From NCBI GenBank assembly GCA_012729055.1, contig JAAYDW010000047.1, forward strand, positions 1 to 64,000: 64,000 nucleotides of DNA, given 5' to 3'. Shown here piece after piece: positions 17,273 to 26,213 of this stretch. Positions within the stretch are counted from its first letter, which is position 1. Each line of letters starts with the position of its first letter. The notes under the pieces were generated by a model. The model was not told the origin of the DNA. It saw nothing but the letters and a program-made list of their open reading frames with translations, and did no database searches. The translations under genes and the position numbers were made by a program. This stretch comes from Deltaproteobacteria bacterium. Its GTDB lineage: Bacteria; Desulfobacterota; Syntrophia; Syntrophales; Smithellaceae.

Positions 17273-18250
17273 ATGATCACCGAATCCACTGAAAACAGCG
17301 CATTCCTGCCCCGGTCTTTTCTGAAAAACCGGCATCTTCAATCGATCATGGCCTCCGCGCGCCTGTTGATCGGGCCGCATCGTTTTCTTCTCGAGCGGTC
17401 ACAGGAAATAATTCTTGAGACGGCGGCGGGGTCCCGGCTGCTGGCCCATGTCTCGCCCCATCCGGCCTCCCGCGGTCTGATCATCATCCTGCACGGCTGG
17501 GAAGGCTCTTCCTCGTCGGCCTACGTTCTGGCCGCCGGCGCCCATTTTTACAGCCGGGGTTTTTCCGTGGCCCGTCTCAATCTGCGCGACCACGGCGAAT
17601 CGCATCACCTCAATGAAGGCCTTTTTCACGGAGCGCTGCTCGATGAAACGTTTGACGCGGTAAACGCGCTGGCCGCAAGCGCCGCGGAATCCTCCGTCTA
17701 TCTCATGGGCTTTTCCCTGGGCGCCAATTTTGCCCTGCGCATCGCCATCCGACACTCCGAAAAACCGATCCGCGGTCTCAGGCAGGTGTTTGCCATAAGC
17801 CCCCCGCTCGATCCCTACAAGACAACGCTGGCCATCGACGGTGGGCCGGGATTCTACCGGAAATACTTTCTCAAAAAATGGCGCCGCTCCCTGAAAAAAA
17901 AGCAGCGGCTTTATCCCCAGAAGTATAACTTTACAAAAATGCTGCACGCGGATACCTGTCTCGCGCTGACCGAAAAAGTCATGACCTACTTTCCGGAATT
18001 TCCCTCCTACCGGGATTATTTCCGCCTGTACACACTCACGAAAAAATCCTTCCGCGACCTCGGCGTGCCGGTCAGGATCTTCATCGCGCAAGACGATCCG
18101 GTGATTCCCGCCGAGGATTTCCTGGCGCTTGCCGGCAACCGCTTTCTGACCGTGTCCCGGCAGAAGTTCGGCGGCCATTGCGGCTTTATCGACCTGTTTC
18201 CGTACCGCCGCTGGTACAACGACCGGATTACCGAGGCCTTGGGAAAATGA
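17273..18250 (+). CDS. Alpha/beta hydrolase, YheT/ABHD1-like
   Basis: About 325 residues with an alpha/beta hydrolase fold of the YheT type. The N-terminal PRSFLKNRHLQSIMAS is diagnostic of that subgroup. HGWEGSSSSAYVLAAG forms the oxyanion region, MGFSLGANFALRIA holds the nucleophile Ser elbow near residue 147, DDPVIP the Asp and GGHCGF the catalytic His. The substrate is unknown; esters or lipids are typical. The ATG at 17273 was preferred because an upstream GTG at 17246 lies inside the tRNA terminator. It overlaps the next gene by four bases (ATGA). Confidence 0.85.
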   Translation: MITESTENSAFLPRSFLKNRHLQSIMASARLLIGPHRFLLERSQEIILETAAGSRLLAHVSPHPASRGLIIILHGWEGSSSSAYVLAAGAHFYSRGFSVARLNLRDHGESHHLNEGLFHGALLDETFDAVNALAASAAESSVYLMGFSLGANFALRIAIRHSEKPIRGLRQVFAISPPLDPYKTTLAIDGGPGFYRKYFLKKWRRSLKKKQRLYPQKYNFTKMLHADTCLALTEKVMTYFPEFPSYRDYFRLYTLTKKSFRDLGVPVRIFIAQDDPVIPAEDFLALAGNRFLTVSRQKFGGHCGFIDLFPYRRWYNDRITEALGK

Positions 18251-19092
18251 CGGAAATGGACCTGCGGCTGCTCGGCCAAAAAGATGCGTTTCCGCTCCAT
18301 GTCCTGCGGCGTCTGGAGGCCACGCCGCTCGATTATAGCGAAAAGCATCTTTCGATTGTTCGTTCCAACGCCGAAGGCGGACGGCATCTGGCGGCGGGCG
18401 TCGTGGTGCTCTTGAGCTACCGGAATTCCGAATATGTCTTTCAACTGATCAAACGCTCGGAAACGGTCGCGCAAGCCGGAGACATCAGCTGTCCGGGAGG
18501 AATGCTGGAGCGCAAGACGGATGAGATGCTCGGACACATTTTGCTGAAAACGGGGATCATCCGCGCCGCGGACGGCCGGGCGCTCGACGCGCTTCCCGGC
18601 CGGGACGAACAGACGCTTGGGCTCGTTCGCCTTTTTCTGATGAACGCCCTGCGCGAAGCCTGGGAGGAAATCGGTCTAAGCCCGCTCAATGTGGCGTATC
18701 TGGGCGCCCTGCCCTCTTACTCGCTCGCGTATTTTGCCCGGACGATTTTCCCGCTCGTCGCTCTGGTCAGGGAACCTTATTCTTTTCAGTTTAGCGGCGA
18801 GGTGGAGAAAGTTCTCGAAATTCCCCTGCGCTGTTTTTTCGAAAGATCGTCTTATGCTCTGGTGGAAATCGAATCGGAGCCGGGCAGCGCCGATCCGCGC
18901 TACCAAGTCAAATTCCCCGGACTGGTCCTTCCCGACGGAAACGGCCAAAACGACATTTTATGGGGAGCGACCTTTTACATCGTCACCAATTTCCTCAAAC
19001 TGGTGTATCCGGAATCCTTTCCGGACATTTCGCCCGTCCGAACGGTTCGCCGGGTGTTGTCGCCCACCTATGCGACGGGAAGGCGTTCCTGA
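18247..19092 (+). CDS. Nudix hydrolase, CoA-pyrophosphatase-like, with interrupted Nudix box
   Basis: About 281 residues. Nudix enzymes hydrolyse nucleoside diphosphates linked to another moiety, and the nearest look-alikes act on CoA and related compounds. The glycine part of the box (CPGGMLER near residue 80) and the catalytic helix (ALREAWEEIGL near 136) are both intact. They are separated by about 50 residues where the consensus allows about 12. The insert is helical-looking and charged, so the fold can probably tolerate it. The start overlaps the hydrolase stop as ATGA, implying translational coupling. A HAD phosphatase gene follows one base later. Confidence 0.8.
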   Translation: MTEMDLRLLGQKDAFPLHVLRRLEATPLDYSEKHLSIVRSNAEGGRHLAAGVVVLLSYRNSEYVFQLIKRSETVAQAGDISCPGGMLERKTDEMLGHILLKTGIIRAADGRALDALPGRDEQTLGLVRLFLMNALREAWEEIGLSPLNVAYLGALPSYSLAYFARTIFPLVALVREPYSFQFSGEVEKVLEIPLRCFFERSSYALVEIESEPGSADPRYQVKFPGLVLPDGNGQNDILWGATFYIVTNFLKLVYPESFPDISPVRTVRRVLSPTYATGRRS

Positions 19093-19093
19093 A

Positions 19094-19759
19094 ATGGGCT
19101 TTTTGTCTCTCAACGACAAACGGATCGATACGGTCATTTTCGACTTTGACGGAACCCTTGCCGAACTGAATATCGATTTCGCCCGAATGCGCAGCGGCGT
19201 TTGCGAACTGATTGCCCGATACGGCATTGCCCCCCGGACGCTCAGCGAGACCTACGTTCTGGAGCTCATCGCCGAAGCGTCCGCCCTCCTGGGCGGCGGC
19301 CCATCGCAGCGCTTTAAAGCCGAGGCTTTCGGCCTTCTGGAAGATATCGAAGTAAGAGCGGCCCGGGAAGGAGAATTGTTCGAAAACACCAGGGACCTGC
19401 TTGCCGCGCTCACCGGACACGGCATCCGCGCGGGAATCATTACGCGCAACTGCGCCCGGGCGGTGCGAACGGTTTTCCCGGACATCGGCGCGTACTGTTG
19501 TGTGGTTGTCAGCCGCGACGACGTGACGCGCGTCAAGCCGCACCCCGAACAGATCACGCTTGCGCTGGCCCGGCTGGGCGGCAGCGCAAGCTCTGCGATC
19601 ATGATCGGCGATCATCCGATCGACATTGAAACCGGACGCAATGCCGGGACCGCGGCGGCGGGCGTGTTGACGGGCCGCTTTCAGCGAGAGGACTTTCTGC
19701 GCGCGGGGGCAGACGCTGTTTTTTCCCGGGCGCCGGACATTGTGCAACTGCTTTGCTGA
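19094..19759 (+). CDS. HAD-family phosphatase (phosphoglycolate phosphatase-like)
   Basis: A 221-residue haloacid-dehalogenase fold hydrolase with motif I DFDGTLAELN near residue 17, motif II IITRN near 116, the Lys of motif III in RVKPHPEQ, and motif IV MIGDHPIDIETGRNAG near 172. A helical cap sits between motifs I and II, as in Gph-type phosphatases. The substrate is not determinable. It is the third gene of the hydrolase-Nudix-HAD set, all of which cleave ester or phosphate bonds. Confidence 0.88.
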   Translation: MGFLSLNDKRIDTVIFDFDGTLAELNIDFARMRSGVCELIARYGIAPRTLSETYVLELIAEASALLGGGPSQRFKAEAFGLLEDIEVRAAREGELFENTRDLLAALTGHGIRAGIITRNCARAVRTVFPDIGAYCCVVVSRDDVTRVKPHPEQITLALARLGGSASSAIMIGDHPIDIETGRNAGTAAAGVLTGRFQREDFLRAGADAVFSRAPDIVQLLC

Positions 19760-19782
19760 CGGGACCGGGAAGCCTTTGTTTA

Positions 19783-19810
19783 TTGACAGGCCCCGCGCAA
19801 TCCGATAGAA
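19783..19810 (+). promoter_or_regulatory. Possible promoter for the phosphomannomutase gene
   Basis: TTGACA (19783-19788) with a weak ATAGAA (19805-19810) after 16 bases. The gene starts about 55 bases further on. Confidence 0.45.
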
Positions 19811-19865
19811 GAACCCATCGCCGGCGGCGCATCCGGCGCCACGATTACGTTTTGAGGAGAAGCTT

Positions 19866-21203
19866 ATGAATCCCCATGTTTTTCGCGAATACGACGTCCG
19901 CGGCGTTGTTGACCGGGACCTGAATGAAGACTTCATTGTCGACCTCGGCCGCGCCATCGGCACCTATGCGGCTCAAAATAACGTACAGATCATGACGGTG
20001 GGACGCGATTGCCGTCTGAGCTCCGCCGACTACCGGCAGTACCTGATCCGCGGACTCAATGCCGCGGGAATCGATACGATTGACATCGGCCTGTGCGCGA
20101 CGCCGATGCTGTACTTCGCGATTCGTCACTGCGGCGCGGGCGGAGGCGTTATGATCACGGGCAGCCACAATCCTCCGGAATTCAACGGCTTCAAAATCTG
20201 CATCGGCTACGACTCCATTTACGGCGCACAGATTCAGGAACTGAGAAAAATCATGGAAGCAGAGGCCTACCGCAGCGGTTCGGGAAAGACGCAGTTCCGG
20301 GACATTGCCGGCGCTTATTCCGACTTTCTTTTCAAGAACGTCAAGATCACGAGAAAGCTCAACGTTGTGATGGACGCCGGCAACGGCGTCGGCGGAAAGT
20401 TCGCTCTGCCGCTTCTTGAAAAGCTGGGCTGCACGGTCACCTGCATTTACTGCGATCCGGACGGCCGTTTTCCGCATCATTTTCCCGATCCCACGGTCGA
20501 AGACAATCTGCAGATTCTGATCCGGACCGTCGCCGAAACCAAAGCGGACCTGGGCATCGCTTTTGACGGGGACGCCGACCGCCTCGGCGTTATCAGCAAC
20601 ACAGGCGAAATCATCTGGGGAGACAAGCTGCTGCTTTTGTTTGCCAGATACATTTTGAAGGAATCCCCCGGAGCGACCGTCATCGGCGAAGTCAAGTGCT
20701 CCCAGGTTCTGTACGACGGCATCCGGCAGGCCGGCGGCCGGCCCATCATGTGGAAAGCCGGACATTCGCTGATCAAGGCCAAGATGAAAGAGGAAAACGC
20801 TCTTTTGGGCGGCGAGATGAGCGGCCACCTGTTTTTCGCCGACCGGTATTTCGGCTACGACGACGCCATTTACGCCGCGCTTCGGCTCTTGGAAATCCTC
20901 TCCCAAACGAATTCCTCCGTAAGCGAGCTGCTTGCGGACACTCCGAAAACCTTTGCCACGCCGGAAATCCGGGTGGACTGTCCGGACGACAAAAAATGCG
21001 CGGTCGTGGAAAAGATCAAAGAGCGCTACCGCTCTACACCGGGCATGATCGATATTGACGGCGTCCGCGTTCCTTTCCCGGACGGCTGGGCGCTGGTGCG
21101 CTGTTCTAATACCCAACCGGTCATCGTCCTGCGGTTTGAAGCCTCGTCGGCCGATCGTCTTGACACCATCCGGCGCGAGGTGGAGGGCCTGCTGGACGTA
21201 TAA
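19866..21203 (+). CDS. Phosphomannomutase/phosphoglucomutase
   Basis: A 445-residue alpha-D-phosphohexomutase of the AlgC/ManB type, interconverting hexose 1- and 6-phosphates for polysaccharide precursors. It starts FREYDVRG. The active-site Ser loop is TGSHNPPEFNGFK near residue 99, the metal loop FDGDADRLG near 236, and the sugar-binding loop GGEMSGH near 318. The phosphate-binding C-terminal domain contains RCSNTQPVIVLRFEA. GAGGAGAAG precedes the ATG. A weak hairpin near 21257-21277 could end transcription. Confidence 0.93.
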   Translation: MNPHVFREYDVRGVVDRDLNEDFIVDLGRAIGTYAAQNNVQIMTVGRDCRLSSADYRQYLIRGLNAAGIDTIDIGLCATPMLYFAIRHCGAGGGVMITGSHNPPEFNGFKICIGYDSIYGAQIQELRKIMEAEAYRSGSGKTQFRDIAGAYSDFLFKNVKITRKLNVVMDAGNGVGGKFALPLLEKLGCTVTCIYCDPDGRFPHHFPDPTVEDNLQILIRTVAETKADLGIAFDGDADRLGVISNTGEIIWGDKLLLLFARYILKESPGATVIGEVKCSQVLYDGIRQAGGRPIMWKAGHSLIKAKMKEENALLGGEMSGHLFFADRYFGYDDAIYAALRLLEILSQTNSSVSELLADTPKTFATPEIRVDCPDDKKCAVVEKIKERYRSTPGMIDIDGVRVPFPDGWALVRCSNTQPVIVLRFEASSADRLDTIRREVEGLLDV

Positions 21204-21412
21204 GAAGTCAACAGGCGGGACGACGATCATTTTTGCACGGCGGCGGATCGCGTTATCCTCAATTTGCGAGGATGATAAACAAGGAGGCCAGAACTTTTTT
21301 TTCAAAAATGCGTACCGGAATCAACGGGTGAAGGAATTCCTCTTGTGACCGGCAACTTGCCAGCCTCTCTTTTCGATTTTTTTTATTGAATAATTTTTAA
21401 CATTATGCAATG

Positions 21413-21442
21413 TTTACGCAGATTTCAATCAGGCACTATAAA
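21413..21442 (+). promoter_or_regulatory. Possible promoter for the OmpA-type lipoprotein gene
   Basis: TTTACG (21413-21418) and TATAAA (21437-21442) are separated by 18 bases in an AT-rich spacer. Confidence 0.5.
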
Positions 21443-21480
21443 ATGTTGTTCAAATCAACCTTGAATAAGGAGTATTCATC

Positions 21481-22857
21481 ATGAAAATCTTGTATCGCTC
21501 ATTATTTGTTATTTTGATCAGCATGTTTTTATTCGGTTGCGGCGACAAGACGGCCGGCGTTGAAGGCAAGATTGTCGACGGCAAGGGAAAACCTGTGCCG
21601 GGGGTTTCTCTGATTTTCAAGCAGGTCCAGCCGACGCAGGGATACGAACAGTTTGAAACCAAAACCGGCGCGGACGGCGTCTTCAAGTTGTCTGGGCTCG
21701 CTCCCGTTTCCGATTACACGCTGGCGATCCTGTCCGACAAATGGAGATCGAAAGTCACCAGAAAAATCAAAACGCTGGAGGAAGGACAGAGCCTTGTTTT
21801 AAGCGAACCGATCAAGGTTCGGTTTCAGCAGTTGAAAGACGGAACGGTCATCGACACCAAAACGGATCTGCTGTGGTACATTCACCCGGTTTCCGACATC
21901 ACAGCCGTCAATGTAATCACCACTGTTAAAAGCCTCAACATCGGTGGATATTCCGACTGGCGCCTTCCCTCGCGCGAAGAGCTCAACGGTCTTCAGGAAG
22001 AAAAGGCTCCGCCCAAAACGCCTGCTGCGCAACCGGTTTTAATCAATAAAACCTGCTGCGCGTGGGTGATTGAGCCCAATGCGCAGGAAGTGGACTGGAA
22101 GTTTTATATAGAAGAAGACAACGAACTGTGGTCCTCGAGCAAAGATGCCCCGGATAACCGAATCGTCATCGTCCGAAGCACCGTGGCTGTGCCGGCAACG
22201 GCCGCTGTTCAGTCTCCGGCGGCTGCGGAAACGGCTTCACCGTCATCCGTCGAGACGCCGGCGGAAAAAGGTGAGCCCTCCCCGGGGAAACTGCCGGAAG
22301 GTGTAAAGTTCGCCTCCCGAAAAGCCTGCGCAGAAAAAAGAGCGCTGGCGGCAAAACAGGTAAAAGCCGCATCGGCAGCAGCTCCTGCTGACGCAAAAGC
22401 ATTGCCGGCGCCGCCTGCGGTCAGGAAAGAAGCGGCGGCCCCGGTCGCCTCCGCAGCCAGAATGCCGGAACCGGCCAGGGCGGCGGCGTCCGCGAGGAAT
22501 GCTGAAGCATCAGGAGCCGGCCTTTCCGAATCCCTTTATTTTGAAGCCGGCGGCGCAAGTCTGAACGCTCTGCAGCGGGCCAAATTGAGCAGATTCTTCT
22601 CCCAGATAAAAGGGAAAAAGGGCGTTCTGATGGTTGACGGACATTCCGACACGTCTGCCGGGAGCAAGTCGGCCAACCTGCTTTTGTCCATTGAGCGTTC
22701 GAGCAAGGTTGTGGCCGCCCTGAATAAAATGGGCCTGGGCAATGACATCAAGGTGGAAGTGAAAGCTTTGGGCGATACACAGCCGGTTGCATCCAATGAT
22801 ACGACGGAAGGACGCAGCCTCAACCGTCGCGTTGACTTGCGCTTCGCATCCGAATAA
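21481..22857 (+). CDS. Lipoprotein with carboxypeptidase-regulatory, DUF1566-like and OmpA-like domains
   Basis: A 458-residue mosaic envelope protein. A lipoprotein signal ends at the cysteine of SMFLFGC near residue 20. Residues 27-95 resemble a carboxypeptidase regulatory-like domain (GKIVDGKGKPVPGVSL). Residues 115-240 look like a DUF1566/Lcl-type domain (DTKTDLLWYIHP, GYSDWRLPSREEL). An Ala/Pro-rich low-complexity linker follows, and then an OmpA-like peptidoglycan-binding domain from about 355 (GVLMVDGHSDTSAGS, NRRVDLRF). It would tether the outer membrane to the cell wall. AAGGAG precedes the ATG. Confidence 0.85.
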   Translation: MKILYRSLFVILISMFLFGCGDKTAGVEGKIVDGKGKPVPGVSLIFKQVQPTQGYEQFETKTGADGVFKLSGLAPVSDYTLAILSDKWRSKVTRKIKTLEEGQSLVLSEPIKVRFQQLKDGTVIDTKTDLLWYIHPVSDITAVNVITTVKSLNIGGYSDWRLPSREELNGLQEEKAPPKTPAAQPVLINKTCCAWVIEPNAQEVDWKFYIEEDNELWSSSKDAPDNRIVIVRSTVAVPATAAVQSPAAAETASPSSVETPAEKGEPSPGKLPEGVKFASRKACAEKRALAAKQVKAASAAAPADAKALPAPPAVRKEAAAPVASAARMPEPARAAASARNAEASGAGLSESLYFEAGGASLNALQRAKLSRFFSQIKGKKGVLMVDGHSDTSAGSKSANLLLSIERSSKVVAALNKMGLGNDIKVEVKALGDTQPVASNDTTEGRSLNRRVDLRFASE

Positions 22858-22878
22858 ACGCAGGTCTTAGAAAAAGAC

Positions 22879-22914
22879 CAAAGCCCCCTGCTTGAGAAAA
22901 CAGGGGGCTTTTTT
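22879..22914 (+). terminator. Terminator between the lipoprotein and thioesterase genes
   Basis: A ten-base perfect stem, AAGCCCCCTG (22881-22890) with 22901-22910, followed by TTTTTT. It may work on both strands, since A residues precede the stem. Confidence 0.85.
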
Positions 22915-22939
22915 ATGATTCAGAGAAAAGGCAGCTTTG

Positions 22940-23371
22940 TCACTTTTTCTTAAGCAGCATGAATGTCGCGGACACCCGACAGATGCCTTTTCCCGCATCG
23001 TCCGTGACCAGACAATCGCCGATCATCAGGCTTCCGCCCTTCTTGAAGACGCTCGCCTCGGCGTTGAGATGACCGGCGTCAATGCCTGAAAGAAAATTGC
23101 TTTTGAGTTCGATGGTCGTCAGCCCTTCGCCGGAATCCAGCTGCGTCATCATCGCATGGGCAATCGCTTCATCCGCCAGCGCTACGATCAGCCCGCCCTG
23201 CATGATTTTTGCCCCCTGCAGATATTCCGGGCGTACCGGCATCCGCAGACGCGCTTCCCCGTCTTTCAAGTCGCTGACCGTCACGCCGAAATGATCGAGA
23301 AAGGGATTGAGCCCTTTTTGCCCTTCACTAATTTTCTGCAAATAAAGCCTGTAGTTGAAAATAACCGTCAC
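22940..23371 (-). CDS. PaaI-type hotdog-fold thioesterase
   Basis: A 143-residue hotdog-fold protein of the PaaI/YbgC-like acyl-CoA thioesterase group. The signature segment is QGAKIMQGGLIVALADEAIA near residue 52-71. The HGG-type His is replaced by QGG, and the acidic Asp/Glu of the helix is kept (ADEA). The start is a GTG at 23371 with AGAGG directly adjacent, which is closer than usual; a later start is possible. Substrate unknown. Confidence 0.78.
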   Translation of the reverse strand: MTVIFNYRLYLQKISEGQKGLNPFLDHFGVTVSDLKDGEARLRMPVRPEYLQGAKIMQGGLIVALADEAIAHAMMTQLDSGEGLTTIELKSNFLSGIDAGHLNAEASVFKKGGSLMIGDCLVTDDAGKGICRVSATFMLLKKK

Positions 23372-23482
23372 CTCTTCTGTGTGTGCTCCCGGATTTCCGC
23401 AGTGCGGAGGGCTTACTGTATAATCCTTTTTTCGCCATAAGCCAACCGTTTCATGACAGAAACAGAGCGCTGAAATAACGGA

Positions 23483-24568
23483 TTACCGTTCACGGGGCAT
23501 GACGTGAACGGCCGTGGCCTTGAAGGAAACGGCAACGGAAGATCCTTCGCACAGACGCAGATCCTCACAGGAGGATACGGTGATGTAAGCGACCACGACG
23601 AATCCGCAGTCCAGGATCATTTTATAAAAAAAAGCCTGACGAACAATTTTCTGTATTTTGGCCTCAAAAACATTGCGGGCGCTGCTTTTATCCTGAGGAG
23701 CGTCCGAAACGGTGATGTTTTCCGGTCGGATGCAGCAGAAAACGGCTTTCCCCGGCAAAAAGTCACCCACCGCCTCGATCATTTTGTCCGCTACGGCAAT
23801 TTCCAGCAAACCGTTCCGGTTGTTGCGCACCGTTCCTTCGAGGATGGTTTCCGTGCCGACAAAGCCGGCTACGAATTCGGAGGCCGGCTGGTTGAAGATC
23901 TGCGCGGTCGTTCCCGACTGGAGAATGCCGCCGTCGGCGAGGACAACCACGTCCTGGGCCATGCGCAGCGTTTCCTCGCGGTCATGCAGCGCCAGCACGG
24001 CGGTGATTTTCGTTTCTTCGAGAATGTGCCGCAGATCGTCAATGAGCGTTTCGCGTGTAGGAGGATCCAGCGAATTGAACGCTTCGTCAAGCAGAATCAA
24101 CTCCGGTTTCAGGGCAAAGGCGCGCGCCAGCGACACTCTCTTCGCCTCTCCGCCGGAAAGCGTTTTTGCTGAGCGGCCGGCCAGAGCGCTGATGCCGAAA
24201 TAAGCCAGGGCGTTTTCAACGTTTTTCCGGATGTCGCCGGTCGTCAGGCGCCGGAACATCAAGCCCAGCGCTACGTTCTTATAGACGGACGTGTTGAGTA
24301 AAAGCGACTCCTGGAACACGACGGAAACGCTCTTGCGCATTTCCGACCGCCGGGCGCCGGTATCGACGGGGACGCCTCGGTAAAATATTCTTCCCCGGTC
24401 CGGTTTCAAAAGCCCGGCCATGGTCAAAAGGAGCGTTGACTTGCCCGCTCCGTTGGGGCCGATCAGGGCAAGTACCCTGCCGGCTTCGACGCTCATCTCT
24501 TCGATATCGAGGACGGTAACGCCGCCCCGCCGGACGAGCAAATTCTGCACGGTCATAATACTGTTCAT
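23483..24568 (-). CDS. tupC: Tungstate-type ABC transporter ATP-binding protein with C-terminal TOBE domain
   Basis: About 361 residues. It has Walker A GPNGAGKST near residue 39, the signature LSGGEAKRVSLARA near 138, Walker B LILLDEAFNSLDPPTR near 158 and the switch His in LALHDREE near 195. Residues from about 240 onwards form a TOBE/MOP-like oxyanion-sensing domain, which is seen in molybdate and tungstate ATPases and permits feedback control. The ATG at 24568 overlaps the permease stop codon (ATGA); ATG at 24556 is an alternative. It is the last gene of the tungstate operon. Confidence 0.85.
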   Translation of the reverse strand: MNSIMTVQNLLVRRGGVTVLDIEEMSVEAGRVLALIGPNGAGKSTLLLTMAGLLKPDRGRIFYRGVPVDTGARRSEMRKSVSVVFQESLLLNTSVYKNVALGLMFRRLTTGDIRKNVENALAYFGISALAGRSAKTLSGGEAKRVSLARAFALKPELILLDEAFNSLDPPTRETLIDDLRHILEETKITAVLALHDREETLRMAQDVVVLADGGILQSGTTAQIFNQPASEFVAGFVGTETILEGTVRNNRNGLLEIAVADKMIEAVGDFLPGKAVFCCIRPENITVSDAPQDKSSARNVFEAKIQKIVRQAFFYKMILDCGFVVVAYITVSSCEDLRLCEGSSVAVSFKATAVHVMPRER

Positions 24569-25263
24569 CGGAGACGCTGCCTCTGTTGAACGTGGGTGAG
24601 CAGAAGGTTGACCAGAAAAGCGAGAATGAGAAGGATAATGCCCAAAGCGATGGCAATGTCGAAATTTCCTTTTCCGGTTTCCATGACCGTGGCGGTTGTG
24701 AGCACACGGGAATAGCCTTTGATGTTTCCGCCCACCATGATGGATGCGCCGACTTCGGAAATAACGCCGCCGAAGCCTGCCATGACAGCCGCCAGCAAAG
24801 GCAGCTTCGATTCCTTGATCAGAACCCACACCATCTGCATCCGGCTTGCGCCCAGCGCAAGAATTTGCAGACGGAGATTGGGCGGAAGGTTTTGAATGGA
24901 GGCAAGCGATATGCCCATGACGATCGGCGTGGCGATGATGGCTTGAGCGATGATCATGGCGTAAGGCGTGTAAAGGATTTCGAGGAATCCCAGAGGACCG
25001 CTGCGCCAGATCATGATCGTAACAAACAGACCGACAACGACGGGAGGAAGCCCCATGCCGGTATTGATTAAACTGATGACCAGTCTTTTCCCCGGAAAGG
25101 TGGTAAGCGCCACCGCCGTTCCGATGGAAACGCCGAAGAAAAGGCTGATGAATGTGGCTGTCCCCGATATTTTCAGGGACAGCCAGGTAATGCCGAGAAC
25201 TTCAGGATCGAAGCTGAGAAGCAACTCAAACGCTTTAACGATCCCCTGTACGATCAACTCCAT
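24565..25263 (-). CDS. tupB: Tungstate-type ABC transporter permease TupB
   Basis: A 232-residue inner-membrane permease with about five or six helices. The coupling-loop region is LALGASRMQMVWVLIKESKL followed by PLLAAVMAGFGGVISEVGAS near 128-165, typical of the TupB/WtpB group. It forms the channel for the upstream binding proteins. The stop overlaps the ATPase start, so the two are translationally coupled. Confidence 0.88.
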   Translation of the reverse strand: MELIVQGIVKAFELLLSFDPEVLGITWLSLKISGTATFISLFFGVSIGTAVALTTFPGKRLVISLINTGMGLPPVVVGLFVTIMIWRSGPLGFLEILYTPYAMIIAQAIIATPIVMGISLASIQNLPPNLRLQILALGASRMQMVWVLIKESKLPLLAAVMAGFGGVISEVGASIMVGGNIKGYSRVLTTATVMETGKGNFDIAIALGIILLILAFLVNLLLTHVQQRQRLR

Positions 25264-25319
25264 TGCTGAACTTTCTTTTTGCCAGACGCCCCATTCTTCA
25301 CGACGCTTGCCCCTTTACA

Positions 25320-26198
25320 TTATTTTCCCAAATCCTCCACCTTTTTTCCCGCATCGGGGAAGAAGAGCGGCGATCCGAACTTGTCGACGCCGAATGTTTT
25401 GATGATGCCCTGGGTTTTCTTGGACACCATGAAGTCGGCAAAGGCTCTGCCGCCCGCGGCGTTCACTTTCGGCCATTTGGTACCGTTGATTTCAATCACG
25501 TGGTAGATGTTGAGCAGCGCCGCATCTCCTTCAACCAGAACATCCAGACCCAAATTTTTTTTCAAGGCCAGGTAGGTGCCACGGTCCGCCAGCGTGTAGC
25601 CTTTCTTCTCCGATGCGACATTTAGCGTCTGTCCCATGCCCAGTCCCGTTTCCTGATACCACTTCTGGCCGGCGGGAGTGATCCCCGTCTGTTTCCAGAG
25701 AGCCTTTTCCTTGGCATGCGTGCCGGAATTGTCGCCGCGGGACGAAAAGAGCGCGCCTGCTTTGGCGATGGTCTTCAACGCTTCGGCGGAGGACTTCAGA
25801 CCCTTGATCTTCGCCGGATCGGCGGATGGCCCGACGATGATAAAATCATTATGCATTACGAGCCTGCGGTTTACCCCGTTCCCTGCTTCCATGAATTTTT
25901 TTTCGGCGTCGGGGGAATGAACCAGAAGAACGTCCGCTTCGCCCTTCTGTCCCATGGCCATGGCCTGGCCGGAGCCGACGGCGATCGTCTTTACGAAATA
26001 ACCGGTTTCTTTTTCAAAGATGGGGATCAGCACGTCAAGCAGACCAGAATCCTGCGTGCTCGTGGTGGTTGCCAGAATGATGTTTTTCTGCTTGGGCTCG
26101 GCGTTGGCCGCCAAGACATCCGAGGCCCCGAGAGCGAAAAGCAGAAAAGCAGCGATCAGAACTGCAACGGTCTTGCTGTTTTTGAACATTTTCATCAT
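25320..26198 (-). CDS. tupA: Tungstate-binding periplasmic protein TupA
   Basis: About 292 residues with a signal peptide (FLLFALGASDVLA). The mature start has ATTTSTQDSGLLDVLIP, where the TTTS motif is the oxyanion-binding signature of TupA. SRGDNSGTHAKE near residue 155 is the second ligand loop. It would deliver tungstate for tungsten formate dehydrogenases and aldehyde oxidoreductases common in syntrophs. The start may instead be the ATG at 26195. Confidence 0.88.
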   Translation of the reverse strand: MMKMFKNSKTVAVLIAAFLLFALGASDVLAANAEPKQKNIILATTTSTQDSGLLDVLIPIFEKETGYFVKTIAVGSGQAMAMGQKGEADVLLVHSPDAEKKFMEAGNGVNRRLVMHNDFIIVGPSADPAKIKGLKSSAEALKTIAKAGALFSSRGDNSGTHAKEKALWKQTGITPAGQKWYQETGLGMGQTLNVASEKKGYTLADRGTYLALKKNLGLDVLVEGDAALLNIYHVIEINGTKWPKVNAAGGRAFADFMVSKKTQGIIKTFGVDKFGSPLFFPDAGKKVEDLGK

Positions 26199-26213
26199 AA
26201 GACTCCTTTTTCG

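Noticed and set aside
17246-17273. GTG start for the alpha/beta hydrolase at 17246
   Set aside because: The GTG lies inside the tRNA terminator stem and the added residues do not match the family N-terminus.
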